Shown here: positions 54,127-64,000 of the stretch, piece after piece
How positions within the stretch are numbered: the stretch's first letter is position 1
Layout of the letters: every line of letters starts with the position of its first letter
Assembly: GCA_964023205.1 (NCBI GenBank)
Contig: OZ026842.1
Location: forward strand, 11,563,407 to 11,627,406
Source of the DNA: Lutraria lutraria
Taxonomy: Eukaryota; Mollusca; Bivalvia; Venerida; Mactridae
Direction: 5' to 3'
Length of the DNA: 64,000 bases
Translations under genes and position numbers: made by a program
Notes under the pieces: model-generated
Seen by the model: the letters and a program-made list of their open reading frames with translations, nothing else
Told to the model about the DNA's origin: nothing
The model's database searches: none

Positions 54127-55270
54127 AGGTGTTGTGGGTTCGATTCTTGACTCCGCCTTTTAGTTTTCTCAAGACGCTTTTTCAGTGTCCCCATCCCAAC
54201 TAATGAGCCAAGTACACGTACTGTCAAGAAAATCACGGAAAAGGTTGAGGCATGTATCGGTGCTTTACAGCAGGCACGATATAGAACCAGGAAAAACTTT
54301 GAAAAGAATATGGATATGGATGCTCATTTCTCATTATCTCCGCTCTAAAATAACCAAAGCCGTGAAATCAATATCTGTTAGGACACTAAAGAATTTATAT
54401 TTTGCGCATAAAGTAGGTTTCATTTACATATCTTGGCTAAAATAGTCATATTCAAGTAGCGAACAAGAAATGCAGCAATGTCTGAATATGTCATAAACCC
54501 GGTTTTTCATCAGTTTACTGAAGTCAAGACAGCAATAAGTTGATCTGAACTAGCTAAAGAACAAAAAATTCATATTTTATCCTGGTGACCCAAAATGCAC
54601 TACCAATCTCCCTCTTCTGATATGAGATCTTCATCTAAGTATGATCTCAATGTTGTAGGTATACCGGTAGGTAAATTTTAACAAGCAGCACAGTAACAGA
54701 AAAAGTTGCCTCAAGTTTATTTTTCCCATTTTATTTACAATTGCCTGTCAGAAAAAAATATACAGTATGATATATATACAAATTACGTCATGATACAAAA
54801 ATTAGAATTGAGAAGAAATTCAAAGCAAAAACATCCTTGAACAACATTTAAGACACAAAAACAGTTTTTAAAAAATATTCAATGACAATAAAATATAATT
54901 AAAAAATCCCAATAACCGCAACTGGAGATTTCGGGACCATACATAACATAGACTCGCCTTAAGTACAAATAATATATATGGGTCTGCCTTAAAAAATACA
55001 AAGGTCATAATTACGGTAAGTCAAAAACTCAAGTTTACTTTTATCATTTTTTCTTTAAAAGAATATTGAACTTGTTAAGAATATGAGTTTATTTTCCATA
55101 ATCCCATTTGTAAATCAAATTTCTCCATGTTTCTTTAATATACAAATTTTTGTACATGTAGACAATATTGTGGTTTCATAAATTTTGTGCAACATCAATT
55201 TTTGTAAGTGGATTATAATGTTAACAAAACTGAAATAAATGTATCCGAAAGAAATACATCTGCTTGAAAT

Positions 55271-55414
55271 CAGTCTTCGAATTAGTTGGTTGCCCGACTG
55301 CCCGGAAGGATTTTTCCTCCCTTAAGTCCTTATTCGGACAACCTATTTTTGGACAGTTTTCTTCATAAAGTATATTGACGGGCAACCTGCCAAAAAAACT
55401 AATTCAAAGACTGT
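55271..55414. mobile_element. Short inverted-repeat element, second copy
   Basis: CAGTCTTCGAATTAGTTGG left and AACTAATTCAAAGACTG right; interior CCCGGAAGGATTTTTCCTCC and GACGGGCAACCTGCC. Reversed relative to 38827-38973. Confidence 0.7.
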
Positions 55415-55739
55415 GAAATTTTAAAGAAACCCACCATTTACCAACAATTCAGGCAAATCCACAAAAAATTGGTACCCACAAAATTTAAATGCAAATACAT
55501 TATACAGTACACATTACAAATATAAGTATGGATTCAGAAACATGTTTAAGAATTGGATGACTTAATAAAGAACTGTCTAAATTATCTATGGACCATTTGT
55601 TCAAGAATTGATCAGCTGATAGTTTTGCGAGACCGAACTCTTTAATCACAATTGCAATATTTAATAAAAATGTAATCAATAATTAAAAATGAAGAAAATT
55701 AATTATTCTTGATGCTATCAACATTTTTACTACTGTATT

Positions 55740-56855
55740 CCTTTTTTATCTTTTTGGGGAGCAGGTATTCAGTCCCATTGATGGGGGGGGTTACGATGTG
55801 TAACGCTAATATTTTCTTATAATGGGGAAATTAATCTCTCAGTGGGGGAAAATACATACTTTTTTACTTGGGGTACAGGAGAAAATACCGGACCCAAAAA
55901 TAGCAAAAAAAGGTCTCGAGTCGGTTGAGTGACATCATGAAATGAAGTCAAGTCCATACAAAGAATACAACAATTGAAAAGCATTACAATCAAGGCTTAA
56001 ACACAAATCTAAGGGAATAGTGTAAAACCCAGACAGAAACTTGGGTATGCTTGAGTGCAAGTTTTCCAGTTCCTACTAGATTTTTGTTTTTCCGCAAGGG
56101 TCAAATCAGCCATTAAGTACCAAAACAATAATACTGTTGTCCTTCCCTAGGCCCCTGTACAGCCCAGTTTTTTCAGTTTTGCAAACTTACACTGTGTACG
56201 ATATGGTAACAAAACTAGAACAAATAGTGCCCCTACTTAGAAGTTGCAGAATTGCTTCACGCATCTGTGCAATAGAAATATCAAAGATATCAAATAAAAT
56301 ACTTGATAAGCCCAGTGAACGTTACATCAAAAGATCTGATGATCCTCATCTTGATTCAGAATGAGATTATGTTATATGTGTTCTTTGAATAACACTTTTA
56401 ATGATGTCATAAGAGACTGGAATCAAGATCTGAAAAAGATAAAAAGAATACTTGATTAAAATGCTCCTAATTCTTAGCACGGGGATTCTTTACTTTATAC
56501 AATAGGTACAAGCGAGTAGACCCATTCCTCATCCAAAATATGAGATCCTTTTTCAATATCAGAAAAAAATCTCGGCTAATCCCACAGAATTTTTTTTCAC
56601 TGAAATGTTCAAACAATTTCCATATATGATTATGATCTATCTATGATTGATATCCCAATACTAATATTCTTGATACAAAGAAACATTTCCCATTTATGAT
56701 TGATATACTAAATACTAAAGTCTGTAGCAAGAAAAAACATATTTTATTTACAATGGAGATCCCAATACTACATTAAATATGTCTTTTGTGGAAGGAAAGG
56801 CACCAGACATGCCATTAACAGACACAGAACAAAATGAATAAGTTTACAAAACATT
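55740..56855 (-). other. 3' flank / possible 3' UTR of the BAP18 gene
   Basis: About 55770-55905 carries GGGG-rich degraded repeat sequence similar in style to 38327-38642. The remainder has no recognised exon and may be 3' UTR of the minus-strand gene. Confidence 0.35.
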
Positions 56856-56956
56856 CTAACCTGAATCAAAATCGAGTTTCTTAGATCCACTGGCATCTCC
56901 TAACCCTTCAATATCAACATCACTTTCTGGAGCGTTCAAGGCACTAAGTGTTACCT
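56856..56956 (-). CDS. BAP18: BAP18 exon 5 (terminal)
   Basis: Acceptor AATTACAG; encodes EVTLSALNAPESDVDIEGLG, DASGSKKLDFDSG and stops with TAG at 56856-56858. The VTLSALN..VDIEGLG..KKL.FD pattern is the conserved family C-terminus. Confidence 0.95.
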
Positions 56957-59900
56957 CTGTAATTATTTAAACCACTTGATAAATTTCAGTCAGAACTGCT
57001 GTAAAACATGCTTTCAAAAAACAAATATCACCCTTGTCCAAGTATTGTTTATACTTGAATTCAGAGAGCTTTATGATATGGACATTAAATTTTAAAATAC
57101 TTACTTTACGGAAGACAAAGAAAGTATAATATCACTACTTCTTAATGTCATGGTCATGTAGTCTGTATAGAAATAAGCTTTGAATCTCTTTAACAAATCG
57201 ACAGGGCCTAGTACGACTGTTATTCTCTGACACATGGAAATTATGTAATTCATCAGACAAGGAAATGGCTTTTAAGATGTACTTCTGGTTGAGAATATTG
57301 ATTAAATTAGTAACAGAAGAATTAGAACAAAATATAAGTGACTAGAAAGTCTGCATTCTATCTTTGAAATCAATCTGCATATAGCTAGTTTTATAGTATA
57401 TTTCATTTATACAGGTAACTTCGAACTCAATGATGGATATAATTATAAACTGTTCTATGGTGACTGATAATGATGGTACTTAAGTGTTTAAGGAAAACAT
57501 TTTAGAAAAATCTGTGTTTCTGTCCAGTAATACTTTTAGCACATAAAATTTCTCCAGTCAAAAACGTTACTATGCCAGGCTGCAAATGGACTTTTTACGC
57601 CACAACTACTGCTAAGCAAAGATATAATAAGTTTTTCAATAGATTTAGACAAGTATTTACCCCTTCTTTCTTGTTTTTTTGCCGACTGTTGTTCAACAAC
57701 AACCTGCTGTTTTTGAGAACTCTGTTTTTTAGGGGAGGGTTCTGAGGGTGGAGGCAGACCAGCATCTTCATATGCCTTACGTTTCAACTGTGTGCGTATT
57801 TGTGTTCTAAAATTGGAAACAGTAATAAAAAGAACATTAGTAGCTTATTATTGGAATGGGAAAAGAAATAAGTTCACATGACATCAAGCAGGGTACTCAC
57901 TAGATGTCATATGTTGATGGTTAAAAATTACCCTTAGCTGATAATAATTTGAACTTTGTCAACAAACATTCCGACTAATTCAAATAGGTAGTAATAAATT
58001 TGAGTCTTTGGTACAAATTCTCAACAGTCGGAAGCTAAATTATTAAATAAAAAAATCAATCTTGAAGTCAAAATGCCATTCTATTCTAAGGGTCAAATGA
58101 GAGCCCTGATCAAGTTAAGTCATTATTCTAAGTTCTTAAACAATTTTGCATCTATAAAAAACGTGGACTAATTGATTTACTAATCAAGTTGAATAATATA
58201 ATTTAATACAAAAAAAGTACAATCAACAGTAAGTATACTTGCACAAAAACATTCATTTTTAGTTTCTTGGATGTTGGCAAATGTTCTACCTAATAGCTGT
58301 GAACACCAAGAACTATTTTGTATAAAGAATGCATAGATCTGAGCTTTCCCATACAGATTCAGTACTTACGTAGTTCGGTTCTTTATTACATCACTAATTT
58401 TATTCAAATCATCTCCAAATCTTTTTACAGATGTTCTTAAAGCTTCAACTTCTTGGTCAGTCCATTTACCACTAAAAGGTTAACAAAAAATATAAAGACA
58501 TATAGGTTTGAAAATAATAAAACCAATAGCATCAATCACAGTAAGTTTTTATTTCTTTTAACTTGTAAGTCGTTTATTTGTGCGCCTTACATAGATCAAG
58601 GACTTATATACATACATGGATTCGCAACTTCCGTATTAACAGTTTAAAGTAATCAAATCCCGCGATAATAAGACGTGAATCAACGGGAATACAAGCTATT
58701 GTTTACAAAAGCGAAAATACGAAAAAATCCGTGATATCCGAATGATAATAACAGCGAAAATATCCGTGGTATTCCGAATGTTTAATCTCGGAGACGAAAG
58801 GATTATAATAGATGTCCGCCATCTTGGAATTTAAAATGTTCGACTGATGCCTTTTTCAATGCTTATACTTAGACTTTGTGGATTATAAATGTATCTCAAT
58901 ATCTTTAAGGAATTTGTTGCATCCTTTACCAATTTCCCGTGCCAAATTGCCAGAGTTTTATTAGTATAATCAAATTCGTAAACACCCAAATACAGCTGTC
59001 GGACATTGCCGAGTATATAGCAATGCATTGTGGGATTGCCGAACGATATCGTTTGATCTATTTTTAGCAGTTGCGAATCCATGTATGTATATAAGTCCTT
59101 GCATAGATCTACCTTTTGTTGCATGTACACCACCTGTAAGACGATTCCAGGAGAAATGTATAAATTATTGTAAGTCAGAAATTCTCAGATTGAGAATAAT
59201 AGTATTTTCCTTGAATCAAGGCCAACAATTTAAAATCATAAGTACTGAGATAAAGGGGAAATCAGCCAATAGGAATTGAGAATAAAAACATGGCTTATTT
59301 AGTTTAACACTATACAGTCAAACAATCTTATCCATGTTCGCCTGGTAAGTTACATCCATAACCATAAATTTTGGTGACATCACTTTCACACATGTATGAT
59401 CAACAAATCATGGCAAATCATAGTCATACATACCTAGCTGGATTTGGCTCCGCAGAAGGATGAAGCTGCATTGTAAGTTCTCCTAATTTACTGAATGCTG
59501 AACCAGCAGCTGTAAATATTTCACCCACCTGAAAAAAAAACAGTGAATATGATGAAACAGTAAGGAATATATGGCATTTGTATAGCTGTGATATTGTCCA
59601 GTCCGATTGACTCAGTTTGTAGAGCATAGATGATGATAGATCTGACTTGGCAAGTTGCAAGCAGGTTGCCAGTTGGAGTCCAGCAACGGATACATTATTT
59701 TCCTCATTCTATTACAATGGTTTAACATTAATCCCTTTGTTAATATAGACCTGTAAATACAATGCATTTATTAATTAAAAGAGAAATTGTACGCAGTTTT
59801 ATAACCGTAGACGAAATGAGGTGTTATCCGGATTTATGATCACTTCAAGGTTTTAAAAAAAGAATCTTATTAAAAATCTTACCTTACTGGCTGAACTCAT
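56856..59900 (-). CDS. BAP18: BAP18 chromatin complex subunit (whole coding span, 5 exons)
   Basis: Five minus-strand exons give 153 residues (human BAP18/C17orf49 about 172). BAP18 is a small nuclear protein of the NURF (BPTF) and MLL1-WDR5 complexes, linked to H3K4me3 chromatin. The N-terminus VGEIFTAAGSAFSKLGELTM is nearly identical in pattern to the family; residues 38-84 form a SANT/Myb-like domain (GKWTDQEVEALRTSVKRFGD, DLNKISDVIKNRT, QLKRKAYEDAGLP). A linker rich in K, Q and S follows, then the conserved tail VTLSALNAPESDVDIEGLGD and KKLDF. Introns carry GT-AG ends and phases agree. Confidence 0.95.
57661..57806 (-). CDS. BAP18: BAP18 exon 4
   Basis: Acceptor ATTTTAG, donor G|GTAAAT. 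Encodes TQIRTQLKRKAYEDAGLPPP, then SEPSPKKQSSQKQQ and EQQSAKKQERR. The basic, Q-rich linker is a probable nuclear localisation segment. Confidence 0.92.
58370..58471 (-). CDS. BAP18: BAP18 exon 3 (SANT-like domain)
   Basis: Acceptor CCTTTTAG, donor GTAAGT. Encodes SGKWTDQEVEALRTSVKRFG and DDLNKISDVIKNRT, the main helices of the SANT/Myb-like domain. Confidence 0.95.
58590..59110. mobile_element. MITE in BAP18 intron 2, 521 bases
   Basis: The left arm 58590-58629 (AAGGACTTATATACATACAT, GGATTCGCAACT) is repeated inverted at 59069-59110. It holds an open frame of 100 codons on the minus strand that has no recognisable similarity. The short AAGGACTTATATACATACA match also occurs at about 9410, next to sequence with no other similarity. 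Confidence 0.8.
59434..59528 (-). CDS. BAP18: BAP18 exon 2
   Basis: Acceptor after a T-rich tract ending CAG; donor GTATGT. Encodes VGEIFTAAGSAFSKLGELTM and QLHPSAEPNPA, the family signature. Confidence 0.96.
59595..59690 (+). repeat. tRNA-like SINE relic in BAP18 intron 1
   Basis: GACTCAGTTTGTAGAGCATAG resembles a D-arm/A box and GCCAGTTGGAGTCCAGC a decayed B box about 60 bases later. No acceptor stem. Confidence 0.35.
59883..59900 (-). CDS. BAP18: BAP18 exon 1 (18 bases)
   Basis: ATG at 59898-59900; encodes MSSASK, then donor GTAAGA. The family begins MTSASTK, supporting this start. Confidence 0.9.
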
Positions 59901-62690
59901 TTTTCAATATTTTGGTGTAAAAATGTACAAGATATTAGTTCTCATCCATCATTTTGTTCAATGTAACTCGTGATAAGAAAAACATTGATTTCCCGCTGTA
60001 AAAAATAAATAAAGACAGACTCTTCAGCGTGGAGGCGGCTAGGCGTAAGGGCAACACACCACTAAAAATGATTGAGCCAAATCGCATTTATCTCCCCTTG
60101 GTTTTGAAAATTTCCGTTTTGAAATTAAGTGTGAACAGATCAATATTTTTAAACAATGCATTGAACTAAATGTATCAAGTTCATAAAATAACAAGCTGTC
60201 TGAACTACATAATAGGTTCATGTAGTTTGTAGCAACTGAATTGACACAAGCAGTTCAACTGCTAAATATGGATATTGGTTTTGAAGTTTTTGCTTACATG
60301 AAGCACATTAGGTCTGGAATAATTCTGGTATTATATTGCAAACAGCAAACTGATTGAGTTTCTATAAATAACATATCTATATATAAACCAGAGCTGGGTT
60401 ACCCAGTATTAACTTGCTGCTGTCCACTTTTGAGACTCCACATCGTTTGTGAAATGGCAAGTTAAACCTGGAGGCCAATTGTCAAAATGTAATGTGTTAA
60501 GCTGGGCTTAACCATGGCATGATTATTGGTCAAGAGTGATGATAATATAATTATTGCTAGTGGTGAATATGCTCTTCTTAAAACCAAAACACTGCCAGCT
60601 GTAAAAACAGGTTGATCATTTAAACATCGTCAGTGGTAAATACGATAACCTTTTGGCATTGCCTGGGTTATACAATGACATTTAAGAAGAATAATACATC
60701 ATGCTGAAACTATATAAAATAATACAAACACCAAAATTTCATTTTTTTCTTTTTTTATTTATTTGGTATTTACATTTCATCCCTTTCGGGTCACATACAT
60801 GTTGTGAAAACTTTTTATGAGATCTTAAGACTTCTAGCCTTTTATTACCTCTCACAGAATTGCATAAACCTTTTATCGATCTATCTTAATTTCAGAACCA
60901 CATTTGATTTTCAACAGTCAACGAAAAAATGCATATAATGTAGTAAAAACATATATGATATGAACTTGATGAGTCTATGACAAGTGTGCATACATTAATA
61001 TACAAAAGAATGGAAGCAGATTGTAAAGGTGATAATAAGGAAATAATAAACAGGTTTTTTATCAGCAAAATTTATCACAAATTTCTGCATAAAATCACAT
61101 TCAAGCACTTTAGTTATCAATTCATTACAATCACCTAGTTTTTATAGGTCTTTGACTTTGAGAAAAGGTCAAAATAACCCCACCAATAAATAGTTTAAGG
61201 TAAGGTTAATTTGTTTCAAATGTATAAAGTCGTATAAATTGAACAGACAAATAAATCTGGATTAAAACACTCACTGAACAATAAGCAAGTAAGCTACTAT
61301 TAAACCTGTATCAAATTATTGACAAATTTGACAAGTACAGACAAGAAAAGCCACTGAGAAGACACAAATTTGCATCAAGTTGTTGGTTACTAAGCAATGG
61401 AACTACAAAGACGTTTAATGGTTCAAATAGGGTGAAGCTACAAAACAGAAAAATGTATAACTCAAAGTCATCAATACTAATATTGCAAAAAAATCAAATT
61501 TCATTTCACTAGTAACATATTTACACATAGATATGTATCTAAATATAATATTAAAATTTAAACAGCTAACATTAGATAAATGTACTGAATGGAGTTCTGC
61601 ACTACAAATACAGTGGTTTTTCTTTCTACCTGTCTTGTGCTTAATTTAATACTACAAAAGATTGACAGTAGTAGAAAAGAATTAAAGTAGGCATACATCA
61701 TTGATCGTATTCACAAGAAAGTGAGTTAATGTCACCAATTGTACACAACATTTATTGAAAACTTAATACAAGCACTACATTTAAGTTACTTCAAATTTAT
61801 TTTAGTTTTTTCCTGTTTAGACTTTAGAAGAGAAAGTTCACACCACCGAGAATTTGATCTTTTTACACTTTTCCATTTAGGGCTTATACCACACACTCTA
61901 TAACGCAGAATTCCATCCTGTATTTTTGCTATGAGTTACATGTGATACAACAATTTTTATCTTTAAAACATTACAAAATACTCTAATATAACCCAATAGT
62001 AAAGCAGGTTTTAACATAATACTCTAGTCATGAAAATAATGACACCAAACTATCCCTCGTGTACAAAGAATTTTCTAGAAACAAATAAATTTACTGCACT
62101 ATATAAATAACGCATACACTGCACATGTTTTATTTCTTTTTGTACAATTTTGTACATTTTTTTTCTTCCACATAATGGGCTCTCATTTTTTTTATTTTCT
62201 ACCAACAGATAAAAAACACACATGAGAGAAGTTTCTACAGCAAAAAATGTACAGAAATATCATTGAAGGCATATTGAGGGGAACACGACTTTAAATACAG
62301 TGGGAAAAAAATAAAACTGTACAAGAGAAAAAAATTACGTAAATCAGGGAAAGATAACTATATACTGGCCACATCGTGACACATGGACACGAAAAATTCA
62401 AACATATTCCCTGCCATCTGCCAGGATGTAGTGTTTCTACAAAAGGGTCGAAAGTTCAGAAATACTACACCATTGAGCCGAATGCTGTGTCTGATAAAAC
62501 AATAGCAACACATTACGCATGTGATAAAACGGACATTGTCCACCGTTTAACTTATACTAAAATTAAAATCATTACCATAGTTCGAGGTAATTCAACACCA
62601 TGGACATGGAATGTCAACCCATTTTTGGTTTCTTTGAGATTTTTCCAATCTAAATCTCCAAAAAGAAGAGCATACTTTTCTTAGTTCCTT
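59901..62690. other. Upstream flank of BAP18 and gene-poor DNA
   Basis: The promoter and 5' UTR of BAP18 should lie just above 59900; a GC-rich patch GTGGAGGCGGCTAGGCG is at 60031. From 60.2 to 62.7 kb nothing recognisable. Confidence 0.35.
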
Positions 62691-62692
62691 AC

Positions 62693-62810
62693 CTCCGCAA
62701 TGGAGAGTATCTCTTCTGCTTTTCTATGCATTAACTCCTCATACCTTTTCAACAGAACACTCACCAACTTACTTTTCGAAAGTGCAAAAAATATAACAAT
62801 AATGATTTCA
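62693..62810 (-). other. Weak exon candidate on the minus strand
   Basis: A frame reading SKSKLVSVLLKRYEELMHRK then AEEILSIAE ends at a GTAAGG donor (62692). A candidate 3' partner starts after ATTTTAATTTTAG near 62553 (NGGQCPFYHMRNVLLLFYQ, stop TAG), phase 0, intron about 140 bases. The helical composition is protein-like, but no family is recognised and the 5' acceptor is not clear. Could be chance. Confidence 0.2.
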
Positions 62811-64000
62811 CCAACTTAAGGTGTCAGGGAAATAAATCACTTAAACATACAAGACAAACAGAATAACAAAAAAATGACGGTGTTGTGTAATAAAATATAA
62901 AATTAACTCTTTCTCCTGAAATTTCCGTGATAACGGAAAAAGAAGTTCATAGCATATGAACACAAATCAATACACATCTGCAGAAATCTGCATGCAAAGA
63001 AAATTGCATGCTCGAAACCAATTCAAATCAGCGGCAAATAAGCCCGAAATTGAATTAAATATGCATCAATACCATTGTACTTTCCAGGAGGCCGAGTACT
63101 GTATTTGCGTTCATATTCTATGAGGACTCATTTGGAATGATACGTCTATTTATCAACTGAGATGCGAATCAAAAAATATCAGTTGTAATACAAAAATAGA
63201 ATTTCTCTCTCTGTTTTCACAACATCTAAAATAGGAGAGGGGAGTACAACATATAAAATCTTCAGCTAAATCTGCATAGAGAATAATGTTAGTCATACTT
63301 CAGTAGAACATGCTAGATACTTGAATCTGTATCAATTATAAAATGCTCATAGAAGTACATTATACCAGTAAATACTTGCTTTTCAAACGTAAGTTAATTG
63401 ACACAAAAAGGAGAATTCCTGGTGAATGACATGTTCTTATTACATTGTCATGCAAACTTCTACAGAATAATATCCTTGAGGTATTGGACTAAATGCTTGA
63501 ATTTTGAGATTTGATTGGATGCTTTAAAAACATTGTCAATGAACAAGTAGTCTTTTTTGCAAGTGAATGAGCTACCATGTACGACTGAAGAATAATTAAC
63601 ATAAGGCAAAGTTTAAGCAAAGGTAATTATGCAAAAACCATATGGCAATAGTAAACACACGGACGATTTTTAATTTCGAAGGCAATTTTATTGTTTCGGA
63701 CTTCACAGAAATTATTCCTAAATTCTTTGTTTCAGAAAAGGCACCAAATTGGACAAAGGTTTTGTAAATTTTCCATCTAAACAATACAAAGAATTCTTAG
63801 CAGCACTACAGTGAATCTCTTCGAAGTACAAACATGTATACTTATTTGTATTATGTATAGTTCGAACTACATGCTATAAAAATATGGTAACACACTATGC
63901 GTAATACATTTATGTGATAAAAAATACATGATTAAACAAAGAACAAACTTTATGGAAATTCAACTACAAAATTTGCAAGCACAGCAAGCATTTGGAACAA
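62811..64000. other. Window end, no feature seen
   Basis: AT-rich DNA without a supported exon or recognised repeat. Confidence 0.3.

Noticed and set aside
58831..59133. Minus-strand open frame of 100 codons
   Set aside because: It lies almost wholly inside the inverted-repeat element in BAP18 intron 2 and has no recognisable family or splice link to BAP18 exons.

Overview
The window is eukaryotic nuclear DNA: very AT-rich, with GT-AG introns, a low density of coding exons and many small inverted-repeat elements. The gene content and repeats (tRNA-derived SINEs with a CAAA tail, a tandem-core element resembling bivalve pearl elements, many palindromic MITEs) suggest a lophotrochozoan, most likely a bivalve mollusc. 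Species was not determined.

Three genes can be assembled by splicing. (1) Minus strand, 3227-5227: a three-exon gene encoding about 332 residues, coiled-coil, resembling CCDC160. (2) Plus strand, 14310-49384: a glycogenin gene (GT8 glucosyltransferase that primes glycogen) with a likely 7-base first coding exon, five further catalytic exons, two candidate in-frame cassette exons (237 and 18 bases), a 552-base acidic linker exon and two exons encoding the glycogen-synthase-binding C-terminus. Without the cassettes the product is about 568 residues; with them about 653. (3) Minus strand, 56856-59900: a five-exon gene for the chromatin subunit BAP18 (153 residues). All intron phases in these models are consistent. 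Genes 1 and 2 are divergent, separated by about 9 kb of repeat-rich DNA; genes 2 and 3 are convergent, separated by about 7.5 kb. The three genes have no evident functional link.

Between and inside the genes, the DNA is mostly non-autonomous mobile-element debris. Around 276-1888 is a scattered 15-base motif, GTAACGTATGTTTCA, in both orientations. Around 5659-8910 is a larger inverted-repeat-bounded block that carries a related motif, GTAACGTCCGTCCCC, ten times in both orientations, with a second, inner inverted-repeat element at 8107-8786. The glycogenin introns contain SINEs, several MITE families (some with recognisable target duplications such as TTAA, AATTCC, CTAGTG), a tandem-core element at 25.8-27.0 kb and a 20-base minisatellite at 18.44-19.09 kb with a higher-order 106/66-base pattern. 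From 60 kb to the end there is no convincing gene. I saw no transposase or reverse transcriptase reading frame, no rRNA gene, no convincing functional tRNA gene and no CRISPR array.
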